Both the position numbers and the translations under genes were made by a program. This document shows, one piece after another, positions 1-5,741 of a stretch of DNA of 6,955 bases. The DNA is taken from the NCBI GenBank assembly GCA_022567275.1, contig JADFHH010000088.1, forward strand, positions 1 through 6,955, written 5' to 3'. Each line of letters opens with the position of its first letter. Positions within the stretch are counted from its first letter, which is position 1. The stretch comes from Pseudomonadota bacterium (GTDB taxonomy: Bacteria; Pseudomonadota; Alphaproteobacteria; Rhizobiales; Methyloligellaceae). Below the pieces are notes generated by a model. It had not been told where the DNA came from and did not search any database. It saw only the letters and a list, made by a program, of their open reading frames with translations.

Positions 1-260
1 AATTTCGTCGCTTCGACCTTCAGAAAAGGGGCTTGTGCCAGCTTAGCGAGGCGGCGCGAGATTTCGGTCTTGCCGACGCCGGTCGGCCCGATCATCAAAA
101 TATTTTTAGGCAGGACTTCTTCGCGTAACGCCTCCGGCAATTGCTGACGGCGCCAGCGGTTGCGCAAGGCGATGGCCACCGCGCGCTTGGCTTCATCCTG
201 GCCGACAATATAGCGGTCAAGTTCGGAAACGATCTCACGCGGCGTGAATGAAGAATTCAT
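1..260 (-). CDS. hslU: ATP-dependent protease ATPase subunit HslU (ClpY), N-terminal part, cut by the window edge
   Basis: The first 86 codons of HslU, the AAA+ unfoldase that recognises, unfolds and feeds substrates into the HslV peptidase in the cytoplasm. The translation begins MNSSFTPREIVSELDRYIVG, the conserved HslU N-terminus, followed by the ALRNRWRR segment at about residues 31-38 and a perfect Walker A motif GPTGVGKT at residues 58-65; the piece ends at KVEATKF, just after Walker A. Walker B, the I-domain and sensor regions lie outside the window. The ATG (260-258) overlaps the hslV stop as ATGA, so translation is probably coupled and hslV-hslU form one operon. Nothing in the visible part looks damaged. 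Family assignment is very secure from the near-identity of this region among HslU proteins. Confidence 0.97.
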   Translation of the reverse strand, partial: MNSSFTPREIVSELDRYIVGQDEAKRAVAIALRNRWRRQQLPEALREEVLPKNILMIGPTGVGKTEISRRLAKLAQAPFLKVEATK

Positions 261-802
261 TGGGCGGTCAAACTTTCGATGGTGACGTTCTCGTTGGTGT
301 AAATGCAGATCCCCGCCGCGATCTTCATCGCCCGGCGCGCGATCTCCTCCGCCGAAAGTTCCGAGGACAAAAGCGCGCGGGCCGCGGCCAACGCGTAAGC
401 GCCACCCGAACCGATGCCGATCAAGCCGTCGTCGGGTTCCAGCACATCGCCCGTGCCCGAAAGGACCAGCGATGTCTTGGTGTCGGCCACCGCCATCATG
501 GCTTCCAGCCGGCGCAAATAACGGTCTGTGCGCCAATCCTTGGCCAGTTCCACCGAGGCGCGGGCAAGATTGCCCGAATGAGCCTCAAGCTTGCCCTCAA
601 GCCGCTCGAACAACGCGAAAGCGTCCGCGGTCGCCCCGGCGAACCCGCAAATCACGCCACCTTTGGCGATGCGGCGTACTTTGACGGCCGAGGCCTTCAT
701 GACCGTCGGGCCGACGCTGACTTGGCCGTCGCCCGCCACCACAACGGTATCGCCTTTGCGGACCAAAAGGATGGTGGTGCCGTGCCAGTGCGGTTCGCTC
801 AT
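257..802 (-). CDS. hslV: ATP-dependent protease peptidase subunit HslV (ClpQ)
   Basis: Proteasome-like threonine peptidase of the HslUV complex, 181 residues. I chose the ATG at 802 rather than 820 because a GGAGG Shine-Dalgarno sits six bases before it. That gives a short propeptide of eight residues (MSEPHWHG) before Thr9, which should become the N-terminal catalytic threonine after cleavage; the mature protein then starts TTILLVRKGD, aligning with E. coli TTIVSVRR. Other active-site landmarks are present: GDGQ at 24-27 (Asp25, mature Asp17), Lys41 (mature Lys33), GFAGATADAF at 53-62, AKDWRTDR at 87-94 and GSGG at 131-134. Length is normal. The gene is upstream of and overlaps hslU. A sequence CCCATAT on the minus strand at 845-839 resembles an RpoH -10 box, as would suit a heat-shock gene, but I find no convincing -35, so this regulation is only suggested. 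Confidence 0.97.
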   Translation of the reverse strand: MSEPHWHGTTILLVRKGDTVVVAGDGQVSVGPTVMKASAVKVRRIAKGGVICGFAGATADAFALFERLEGKLEAHSGNLARASVELAKDWRTDRYLRRLEAMMAVADTKTSLVLSGTGDVLEPDDGLIGIGSGGAYALAAARALLSSELSAEEIARRAMKIAAGICIYTNENVTIESLTAQ

Positions 803-874
803 TGAGTTCCTCCGGGCCATGGGCCCATCGTTTAGCGCATATGGGTGGCGTTGGGCGAATCGGTAATACGTTAA

Positions 875-925
875 ATACTTGCCGCTATGCTTAGGCCATC
901 GGCCTTGCTATCAAGCGGCAAGTAT
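875..925. promoter_or_regulatory. Nested perfect inverted repeat between divergent hslV and hisB
   Basis: Within the 148-base divergent intergenic region, ATACTTGCCGCT (875-886) and AGCGGCAAGTAT (914-925) are perfect 12-base inverted arms separated by 27 bases. The loop holds a second dyad, AGGCC (893-897), ATC, GGCCT (901-905). The structure ends 25 bases before the hisB ATG and 14 bases before its AAGG ribosome-binding site. A weak promoter match for hisB, TTGGGC (851-856), 17 bases, AATACT (874-879), would place the transcription start near the end of the left arm. The element could be a protein-binding operator serving one or both genes, or an mRNA fold in the hisB leader. I cannot tell which, and I do not recognise the sequence. 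Confidence 0.5.
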
Positions 926-950
926 ACGGCACCAACCCCAAGGCGGCACC

Positions 951-1550
951 ATGCGCACCGCGACCATCGAAAGAAAGACCCGCGAGACCGAGATTCTTGC
1001 CTCGCTCGATCTCGACGGCACCGGCGCTTATGACATCGATACCGGCATCGGCTTTCTCGATCATATGCTGGAAAGGTTTTCGCGCCACTCGCTGATCGAT
1101 CTCAAGGTGCGCGCCGTTGGCGATTTGCATGTCGATTACCATCACACGACGGAAGATACCGGCATCGTCATCGGAAGCGCGATCAAGCGCGCGCTGGGCG
1201 ATCTGGCCGGGATACAACGTTTCGGTTCGGCCATTATTCCGATGGACGAGACGCTGACGCGCGTCGCCATCGATATTGCCAACCGGCCCTATCTGATTTG
1301 GAAGGTAACGTTCACCCGGCCCAAAATCGGCGATATGGATACCGAACTGTTCCGCGAATGGTTTCAGGCCCTGGCGCAGAATGCCGGGCTGTGCCTGCAT
1401 ATCGAAAATCTCTACGGCGAAAATTCGCACCACATCGTCGAAACCTGTTTCAAGGGCACGGCACGCTCCTTACGCGATGCGATCTGTATCGACGAGCGCA
1501 TCGAAGACTTGGTGCCGTCGACCAAGGGCGTGCTCGGCGACGATTCGTAA
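951..1550 (+). CDS. hisB: Imidazoleglycerol-phosphate dehydratase
   Basis: Converts imidazole glycerol phosphate to imidazole acetol phosphate, the sixth step of histidine biosynthesis, using two Mn ions. The 199-residue protein is a monofunctional HisB of usual bacterial length with no phosphatase domain. The metal-binding signatures are intact: FLDHML at 35-40 with His46, DYHHTTEDTG at 62-71 (His64, His65, Glu68, Asp69), and the C-terminal NSHHIVE at 158-164 (His160, His161, Glu164). The phosphate-binding tail PSTKGVLG is at 189-196. The ATG at 951 is chosen over an in-frame ATG at 879 because family members begin with MRTATIERKTRETEI or similar and AAGG (940-943) precedes it by seven bases; the 879 start would lie inside the inverted repeat. 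It is divergent from hslV, as in many alphaproteobacteria, but is not followed by hisH, hisA and hisF. Confidence 0.97.
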   Translation: MRTATIERKTRETEILASLDLDGTGAYDIDTGIGFLDHMLERFSRHSLIDLKVRAVGDLHVDYHHTTEDTGIVIGSAIKRALGDLAGIQRFGSAIIPMDETLTRVAIDIANRPYLIWKVTFTRPKIGDMDTELFREWFQALAQNAGLCLHIENLYGENSHHIVETCFKGTARSLRDAICIDERIEDLVPSTKGVLGDDS

Positions 1551-1559
1551 ATCTATGGA

Positions 1560-1601
1560 CTAGAGCATGATCCGATTGGATGGAATCGGATCATGCTCTA
1601 G
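1560..1601. repeat. Perfect 18-bp palindrome with CTAGAGCATGATCC arms (intergenic repeat, possible bidirectional terminator)
   Basis: CTAGAGCATGATCCGATT (1560-1577), a six-base loop GGATGG, then the exact complement AATCGGATCATGCTCTAG (1584-1601). It begins ten bases after the hisB stop, in the gap between the convergent genes hisB and regA. The arm resembles a palindromic repeat I recall as scattered through many Hyphomicrobiales genomes, usually between genes; copy number here cannot be judged from one window. In RNA it would form an 18-bp hairpin on either strand. It is followed on the plus strand by ATTCTTTGATTT, which is T-rich but not a proper U-tract, so a terminator role is plausible rather than shown. 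Confidence 0.85.
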
Positions 1602-1714
1602 ATTCTTTGATTTGCCACGCAATTTAGCGGCGAACCGCCCGGCGCGGCAGAGCCGCGCCAAATATCGAATTGGCGTGCGAAGCACGCCGGGCACTTCGCC
1701 GGATTGCGCTCTAG
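1602..1714. repeat. Run of short G/C hairpins ending in a degenerate GCTCTAG arm (composite intergenic repeat)
   Basis: Beyond the 18-bp palindrome, the rest of the hisB-regA gap holds three tandem hairpins: GCGG/CCGC (1627-1638, loop CGAA), GGCGCGGC/GCCGCGCC (1641-1659, loop AGA) and GGCGTGC/GCACGCC (1672-1688, loop GAA). It ends with GGATTGCGCTCTAG (1701-1714), which matches 11 of 14 bases of the palindrome's right arm GGATCATGCTCTAG (1588-1601). The block 1560-1714 is therefore bounded by CTAGAGC and GCTCTAG and looks like a REP/BIME-type composite repeat. No protein-coding gene is supported inside it. The final arm overlaps the regA stop codon (1713-1711, TAG). Confidence 0.6.
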
Positions 1715-2259
1715 CGCGGGCTGCGTTTGGCCAGGATGCGCTGCAAAGTGCGCCGGTGCATGTTCAGCCGCCGCGCGGTTTCCGAAACATTGTGGCCGCA
1801 CAATTCATAGACACGCTGAATATGTTCCCAGCGCACGCGGTCCGCCGACATCGGGTTTTCCGGCGGCTGCGCCTGGGCGTCCGGGGGCGCCATCAGCGCG
1901 TTGTAAACATCATCGGCGTCGGCCGGTTTGGCGAGATAATCGGTGGCGCCCATTTTAACCGCGGTGACCGCGGTGGCGATATTGCCGTAGCCCGTGAGCA
2001 CTATGGCGCGGGTTTCGGGATGGACTTCTTTCAGCACCGCGATGACATCCAGCCCGTTGCCGTCTTCCAGACGCATATCGACGACCGCATAGTCCGGCGG
2101 TGCTTTTCGAATATGCGCCAGACCTTGCGCCACGGTTTCGGCCAACGCTACGGAAAAACCGCGAGATTCCATCGCCCGGCCGATGCGCTGGAGAAACGGC
2201 CTGTCGTCATCGACGATCAGCAATGTGGGCGTTGCCGCCTGTTTGTCCTGAGTTTCCAT
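1711..2259 (-). CDS. regA: Redox response regulator RegA/ActR/PrrA (Fis-type DNA-binding)
   Basis: Cytoplasmic response regulator of the RegB/RegA global redox system; in known members it controls respiration, carbon and nitrogen fixation, and hydrogen or photosynthesis genes according to lifestyle. 182 residues, the normal size. The receiver domain is at about 12-124: acidic pocket Asp17-Asp19, phospho-acceptor Asp61 in VVDMRLEDGNGLDV, Thr89 in VLTGYGN and Lys111 in LAKPAD. A proline-bearing linker (APPDAQAQPPENP, 124-136) follows, as in RegA. The C-terminal Fis-type helix-turn-helix is at about 145-178 and includes GHNVSETARRLNMHRRTLQR, the family's very conserved recognition region. The gene lies 39 bases after regB on the same strand, so they are probably co-transcribed; the start has only a weak ribosome-binding site (AAAAGACG). 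The TAG stop lies in a repeat arm, yet the protein ends normally. Which regulon it controls here cannot be read from the window. Confidence 0.96.
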   Translation of the reverse strand: METQDKQAATPTLLIVDDDRPFLQRIGRAMESRGFSVALAETVAQGLAHIRKAPPDYAVVDMRLEDGNGLDVIAVLKEVHPETRAIVLTGYGNIATAVTAVKMGATDYLAKPADADDVYNALMAPPDAQAQPPENPMSADRVRWEHIQRVYELCGHNVSETARRLNMHRRTLQRILAKRSPR

Positions 2260-2298
2260 CGTCTTTTCAACTTACCATCCCGGCAGATAAAAAAACAA

Positions 2299-3669
2299 TT
2301 ATACGGACACTGGCGCGGCGGCTTCGCCCGCGTCTTCGATCGCCGCGCGCGGCCAGACAATCGTCACCTGGGCCCCATGCTCAGGGGCTTGCCGGTTGGA
2401 AAATTCCAGCCGCGCGCCGGAGCGCTCCAGCAGCGTTTTTGCGATAAAAAATCCAAGCCCCAGGCCATGTTCATGGCCTCCGGTATCGGTCTTATTGGCG
2501 GCGCGGGTTGTCACATAAGGTTCGCCGAGCCGGTCGAGGATGGCGGGGGGGATGCCGGGGCCGTCATCGCAGATGGTGATCTCAACCGCGTCACGGTCCC
2601 AGCTGGCGCTTATGCCGACCCGGGTTTTTGCAAAGTCGGCGGCGTTTTCGATGAGATTGCCCAGCCCGTATAAAATGCCCGGATTGCGCGAACCCACCGG
2701 CTCGCGGGCGCTTTGCGAGTCATCCTTCACGCCAGCGGCGGGGCCTGCCTCGATCTCGATTTCAATATCGAACACACGGTACGGCTCGGCCGCTTCCTCC
2801 AGCAAATGGCTGATCGGCATGCGCGAGTAAATTGCGTCCGGTTCATCGGCGCCGGTGGTGAGTTTCGCAAGTATCTCCCGGCAGCGCCCGGTCTGCGATT
2901 TCAGCAGGGTGAGATCGTCGCGCTGCGGGCTGTCCGGGGGCAGATCGCGCAACAATTCGGTCGCCACCACGGCGATGGTGGAGAGCGGCGTGCCAAGCTC
3001 ATGCGCGGCCGCCGCGGCGAGGCGGTCGAGGGCCGACATGGATTGCTCGCGCAACAAAACCGTTTCGGTGGCGGCCAGCGCGGCCGACATCTGCCGCGCT
3101 TCCTTGGCGATGCGCTGGGAAGTGAGGGCAAAGAAGATGACGCCGGAGACCAGCGCCGCCCAGACGCCGAAAATATAAATCAGCGGCAGGGAGAGCGATT
3201 CCCCCGGACGCCAGGGCAGGGGGAGATGAAACAGGCCGAGCGCGGTAATGCAGCTGATGGCGAGAAGCCCGAGAAACAAGGTATGGCGGACCGGCTGCTT
3301 GGAGGCCGAGACCGAGACCGGCGCGATAATCAGGACGGCGAACGGATTTTGCAGACCGCCGGTGAGATAAAGCAGCGCCGTCAATTGCAGCACGTCATAG
3401 GCCAGCATGGCCGTTGCATATCGGCTCTTGAGCCACAGGCGGGCCGAATAGCGAATGCGCAAAAAGATATTGAGCAAACCCGATAGCGCGATGATGGCGG
3501 CGCAGGCAGGCAGCGGCAATTCAAAACCAAAGCCGAAATACACCACCGCGACGGTGACCGCCTGGCCTGACACCGCGATCCAGCGCAGCCGGACGATGGT
3601 CCTGAGCCGCAGCAGGCCGGTATGGTCTTCGCTTTTCATTGGCGGGACGGGCCCCATGGCGGGGTTCAT
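2299..3669 (-). CDS. regB: Membrane redox sensor histidine kinase RegB/ActS/PrrB
   Basis: Sensor kinase that autophosphorylates under reducing conditions and passes phosphate to RegA. The proposed product is 456 residues. The N-terminal half has about six membrane segments (roughly 31-49, 54-70, 85-103, 110-122, 129-148, 160-183). The RegB quinone-binding signature GGLQNPF is at 104-110, between segments 3 and 4. The H-box AAAAHELGTPLSTI carries His223, and the redox-active cysteine Cys263 sits in GRCREILAKL. ATP-binding boxes follow: GNLIENAADF (Asn338, Asn342), DDGPGIPP at 368-375 and GLGLGFFIAKTLLERSGA from 402. The open frame extends to 3861, but that adds 64 atypical residues and overlaps senC antisense. 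I prefer the ATG at 3669 because it puts His and Cys within two residues of R. capsulatus His225 and Cys265; ATGs at 3657 and 3639 are alternatives, and none has a clear ribosome-binding site. All sensing residues are present, so the kinase looks functional. Confidence 0.95.
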   Translation of the reverse strand: MNPAMGPVPPMKSEDHTGLLRLRTIVRLRWIAVSGQAVTVAVVYFGFGFELPLPACAAIIALSGLLNIFLRIRYSARLWLKSRYATAMLAYDVLQLTALLYLTGGLQNPFAVLIIAPVSVSASKQPVRHTLFLGLLAISCITALGLFHLPLPWRPGESLSLPLIYIFGVWAALVSGVIFFALTSQRIAKEARQMSAALAATETVLLREQSMSALDRLAAAAAHELGTPLSTIAVVATELLRDLPPDSPQRDDLTLLKSQTGRCREILAKLTTGADEPDAIYSRMPISHLLEEAAEPYRVFDIEIEIEAGPAAGVKDDSQSAREPVGSRNPGILYGLGNLIENAADFAKTRVGISASWDRDAVEITICDDGPGIPPAILDRLGEPYVTTRAANKTDTGGHEHGLGLGFFIAKTLLERSGARLEFSNRQAPEHGAQVTIVWPRAAIEDAGEAAAPVSV

Positions 3670-3762
3670 TTCAATGCTTTGCGGTTGACACGCGCGCTTG
3701 GATTGGAAACCCATAGGCGCGGCACATGCCGCACGCAACCATGAAGAGAAGAGTTTTCCGCC
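3670..3762. promoter_or_regulatory. Divergent regB/senC control region with a GCGGCA-TGCCGC dyad
   Basis: This 93-base gap must hold both promoters unless transcription enters from elsewhere. A perfect dyad GCGGCA, CA, TGCCGC lies at 3719-3732. On the minus strand it falls in the spacer of a modest promoter match, TTGCGT (3738-3733), 16 bases, CTATGG (3716-3711), about 40 bases before the regB start. On the plus strand TTGACA (3685-3690) is a perfect -35 hexamer, but the best -10 at 17 bases, AACCCA (3708-3713), is poor. RegA is known to bind GC-rich, loosely dyad-like sites, so the dyad may be an autoregulatory site; that is inference from position and composition only. Confidence 0.4.
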
Positions 3763-4362
3763 ATGAAAAGGCACTCGCTGCTGCTTTTGGGTTTCATCAT
3801 TCTCGCTTGCGGCCTCGCCGCGCTTGCCATCGGCAAGCGGCGCGGCATGTCTGAAGGACAAGTGATCGTCACCGGCAAGGCGCTGATCGGCGGCCCGTTC
3901 AATTTAACCGATCACACCGGCAAACGCGTCACCGAAAAGGATTTTGCGGGCAAATTCACGCTGGTCTTTTTCGGCTACACATCCTGCCCCGACATCTGTC
4001 CGGCGGAATTGCAGGTCATATCCGCGGCCCTCGATCAGCTCGGAGAAAGGGCAACAAACGTGACGCCGCTGTTCATTACCGTAGACCCGGAACGCGACAC
4101 CGTCAAAAAAATGGCCGGCTATGTCGGCAATTTTCACGAGCGCCTGGTCGGTCTGACGGGCAGTGCGGAAGACATACGCGCAGTCGTGAAGACCTACCGC
4201 ATCTATTCCGGCAAGGTGGATGACGGCCACTCAAGCAGTGATTATCTGTTCGACCACTCCAGCGTCGTCTATCTGATGAGTCCATCGGGAGAATATCTCG
4301 CCCACTTCGCCTATGGCACCGGTGTTGATAAGATGGCGAAAGGCATCGCCAAATTCCTTTGA
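3763..4362 (+). CDS. senC: SCO1/SenC/PrrC family copper chaperone for cytochrome oxidase assembly
   Basis: Membrane-anchored, periplasm-facing thioredoxin-fold protein that delivers copper to cytochrome c oxidase, or keeps its Cu site reduced. 199 residues, the usual size. A hydrophobic N-terminal anchor spans about 5-24, preceded by basic MKRH. The copper site is complete: Cys75 and Cys79 in TSCPDICP and the distal His165 in DYLFDHSSVVYLM. FVDPERDT-like ITVDPERDT is at 105-113 and the fold ends with a typical GVDKMAKGIAKFL tail. AGAGAAGAG (3745-3753) is a passable ribosome-binding site nine bases before the ATG. The gene is divergent from regB, the kinase of the RegBA system; in Rhodobacter, senC is also divergent from regB but is followed by regA, whereas here regA is behind regB. 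A role in redox signalling through oxidase assembly is known for Rhodobacter relatives and is inferred here. Confidence 0.95.
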   Translation: MKRHSLLLLGFIILACGLAALAIGKRRGMSEGQVIVTGKALIGGPFNLTDHTGKRVTEKDFAGKFTLVFFGYTSCPDICPAELQVISAALDQLGERATNVTPLFITVDPERDTVKKMAGYVGNFHERLVGLTGSAEDIRAVVKTYRIYSGKVDDGHSSSDYLFDHSSVVYLMSPSGEYLAHFAYGTGVDKMAKGIAKFL

Positions 4363-4407
4363 TGTTGCACCGCAACACCACTTCGCCTATATGACACTGC
4401 ACTGCAA
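4363..4407 (+). promoter_or_regulatory. Predicted phaZ promoter flanked by two TGC-N3-GCA dyads (candidate PhaR operators)
   Basis: Directly after the senC stop there is a good sigma-70-type promoter: TTGCAC (4365-4370), 17 bases, TATATG (4388-4393), predicting a start near 4400 and a leader of about 60 bases. Two dyads frame it: TGTTGC-ACC-GCAACA (4363-4377), covering the -35, and CTGC-ACT-GCAA (4397-4407), covering the expected start point; their centres are 32 bases apart, about three helical turns. PhaR, the PHB-responsive repressor of Paracoccus and Rhodobacter, binds TGC-rich sites of the form CTGC-N3/4-GCAG upstream of PHB genes. The fit in sequence and in gene context is good, but binding by PhaR is inferred, and no phaR gene is in the window. 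Confidence 0.55.
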
Positions 4408-4458
4408 CATGAACGGGCTTGTCCGGGCCCGTGCACCGTTTCGTGAAGGAATCCGTTC

Positions 4459-5739
4459 TTGCCCCTGTATCAGCTGTTTGAATTGAACCATGCGGCCATA
4501 ATGCCGGCGCGGGTCCTGTCGGACGCGGCCCGGCTCGCGCTTAGCCATCCGCTCAACCCGCTGGCGCATACGCCAATGGGCCGCTCTGTCGCGGCGGCGT
4601 GCGAGATGTTCGAGCGTGCGACACGGCGCTACGCCAAGCCGTCTTTCGCGATTACACACACCCAGGTGGAGGGCCACAGCGTGCCCGTGCATGAGGAAGT
4701 TGCGTGGCGCAAACCGTTTTGCACGTTGCGTCATTTCCGCCGCGAATTGCCCCGGGACAATCGTGGAAATGACACAAAACTGCTGATCGTGGCGCCCCTG
4801 TCGGGCCACTATGCGACGCTGTTGCGCGGCACGGTCGCGGCCATGCTGCCGCGCCATGACGTCTACATCACCGACTGGACCGACGCCCGCATGGTGCCGG
4901 TGATGCAGGGCACATTCGATCTCGACGATTATATCGACACTCTGCTCGCACTGTTCGCGCTGTTCAAGGGCGACATTCATGTGCTGGCCGTGTGCCAGCC
5001 CTCGGTGCCCGTGCTCGCCGCGGTTGCGCTTATGGAAGCGGACGGCAACCGCCACACGCCGCACTCCATGACCCTGATGGGCGGTCCGGTGGACACGCGG
5101 ATCAACCCGACGCAAATCAACGCTCTGGCCGGGCAGCACTCCATCGACTGGTTCGCCCGCCACGTCATCATGCAGGTGCCGTGGCCGCATCCAGGCGTCT
5201 GCCGTGCGGTTTATCCAGGCTTCCTGCAACTCGGCGGTTTCATGACCATGAATCTCGACCGGCATATGGGCGCGCACAAAGAGTTGTTCCGGCATCTGGT
5301 CGAGGGCGACGGGGAGTCGGCGGACAAACAGCGCGGCTTTTACGACGAGTATCTGGCGGTCATGGATATGGATGCGGCGTTTTACCTGCAAACCGTGGAC
5401 ACGGTGTTTATCCGCCATGCCTTGCCCAGGGGCGAGATGACCCACAGGGGCAGGCCGGTCGACCCGTCGAAGATCAAACACACCGCACTTATGACCGTCG
5501 AGGGAGAAAAGGACGACATTTCAGGCGTTGGCCAGACCGAGGCCGCGCACGCGCTGTGCACCTCCCTGCCGCAAGCAAAGCGCGCGCATTATCTGCAAAA
5601 AGGCGTGGGCCATTACGGCGTCTTCAACGGCTCGCGCTTCCGCGCCGAAATCGCCCCCAGGATTTCGGACTTCATCGAAACCCATCAGGGCGGCGGGAAC
5701 GCAATCAAGGCTGCGAAGCGCGAAGCCGCATCTGCGTGA
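4459..5739 (+). CDS. phaZ: Intracellular polyhydroxyalkanoate (PHB) depolymerase PhaZ
   Basis: Cytoplasmic alpha/beta hydrolase that degrades stored native PHB granules to release 3-hydroxybutyrate units. 426 residues, the normal size for the PhaZa1-type family with the PHB_depo_C domain. The N-terminus reads MPLYQLFELNHA..., followed by NPLAHTPMGRSVAAA at 33-47. The nucleophile is a cysteine, Cys179, in VLAVCQPSVPVLAA, as in Ralstonia PhaZa1 (Cys183); the acid is probably Asp352 in EGEKDDISG and the base His385 in GHYGVFNG. APLSGHYATLLRGTV (112-126) is the likely oxyanion region. The start is TTG at 4459, supported by GAAGGA (4445-4450) eight bases upstream and by the family N-terminus; the nearby ATG at 4409 is out of frame. 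The gene is monocistronic or loosely coupled to the next gene, 41 bases on, and has its own predicted promoter with possible PhaR sites. The last 15 or so residues are low-complexity and likely disordered. Confidence 0.95.
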   Translation: MPLYQLFELNHAAIMPARVLSDAARLALSHPLNPLAHTPMGRSVAAACEMFERATRRYAKPSFAITHTQVEGHSVPVHEEVAWRKPFCTLRHFRRELPRDNRGNDTKLLIVAPLSGHYATLLRGTVAAMLPRHDVYITDWTDARMVPVMQGTFDLDDYIDTLLALFALFKGDIHVLAVCQPSVPVLAAVALMEADGNRHTPHSMTLMGGPVDTRINPTQINALAGQHSIDWFARHVIMQVPWPHPGVCRAVYPGFLQLGGFMTMNLDRHMGAHKELFRHLVEGDGESADKQRGFYDEYLAVMDMDAAFYLQTVDTVFIRHALPRGEMTHRGRPVDPSKIKHTALMTVEGEKDDISGVGQTEAAHALCTSLPQAKRAHYLQKGVGHYGVFNGSRFRAEIAPRISDFIETHQGGGNAIKAAKREAASA

Positions 5740-5741
5740 TA

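Noticed and set aside
803..820. Upstream ATG for hslV at 820
   Set aside because: It would put the strong GGAGG Shine-Dalgarno of the 802 start inside the coding region and lengthen the propeptide without support.
837..846. RpoH (heat-shock) promoter for hslV
   Set aside because: CCCATAT on the minus strand fits a -10 box, but no CTTGAA-like -35 is found at the right distance, so it is mentioned only as a possibility under hslV.
879..950. In-frame upstream ATG for hisB at 879
   Set aside because: It falls within the left arm of the inverted repeat, adds 24 residues not seen in HisB proteins, and the 951 start has a ribosome-binding site.
2285..2300. T-run on the minus strand between regB and regA as a terminator
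   Set aside because: The seven-T run just after the regB stop has no hairpin before it, and regA follows in the same direction, so an operon is more likely.
1567..2673. 368-codon open frame on the plus strand across regA and the regB 3' end
   Set aside because: It starts inside the intergenic palindrome and runs antisense through two well-identified genes; its composition is shadow-like and no domain is recognisable.
2713..3486. 257-codon plus-strand frame opposite regB
   Set aside because: Antisense to the conserved kinase core and membrane segments of RegB; Arg/Gln/Gly-rich with no known motif.
3670..3861. 64-residue N-terminal extension of RegB from the ATG at 3861
   Set aside because: It would overlap the senC start antisense and cross the divergent promoter region. 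The extra residues do not resemble RegB, and the later start places His and Cys almost exactly as in R. capsulatus RegB.
4387..5481. 364-codon open frame on the minus strand opposite phaZ
   Set aside because: The plus-strand frame is a complete, strongly conserved PhaZ. The antisense translation is rich in Arg, His and Gln, has no recognisable domain, and is the usual shadow frame of GC-rich coding DNA.
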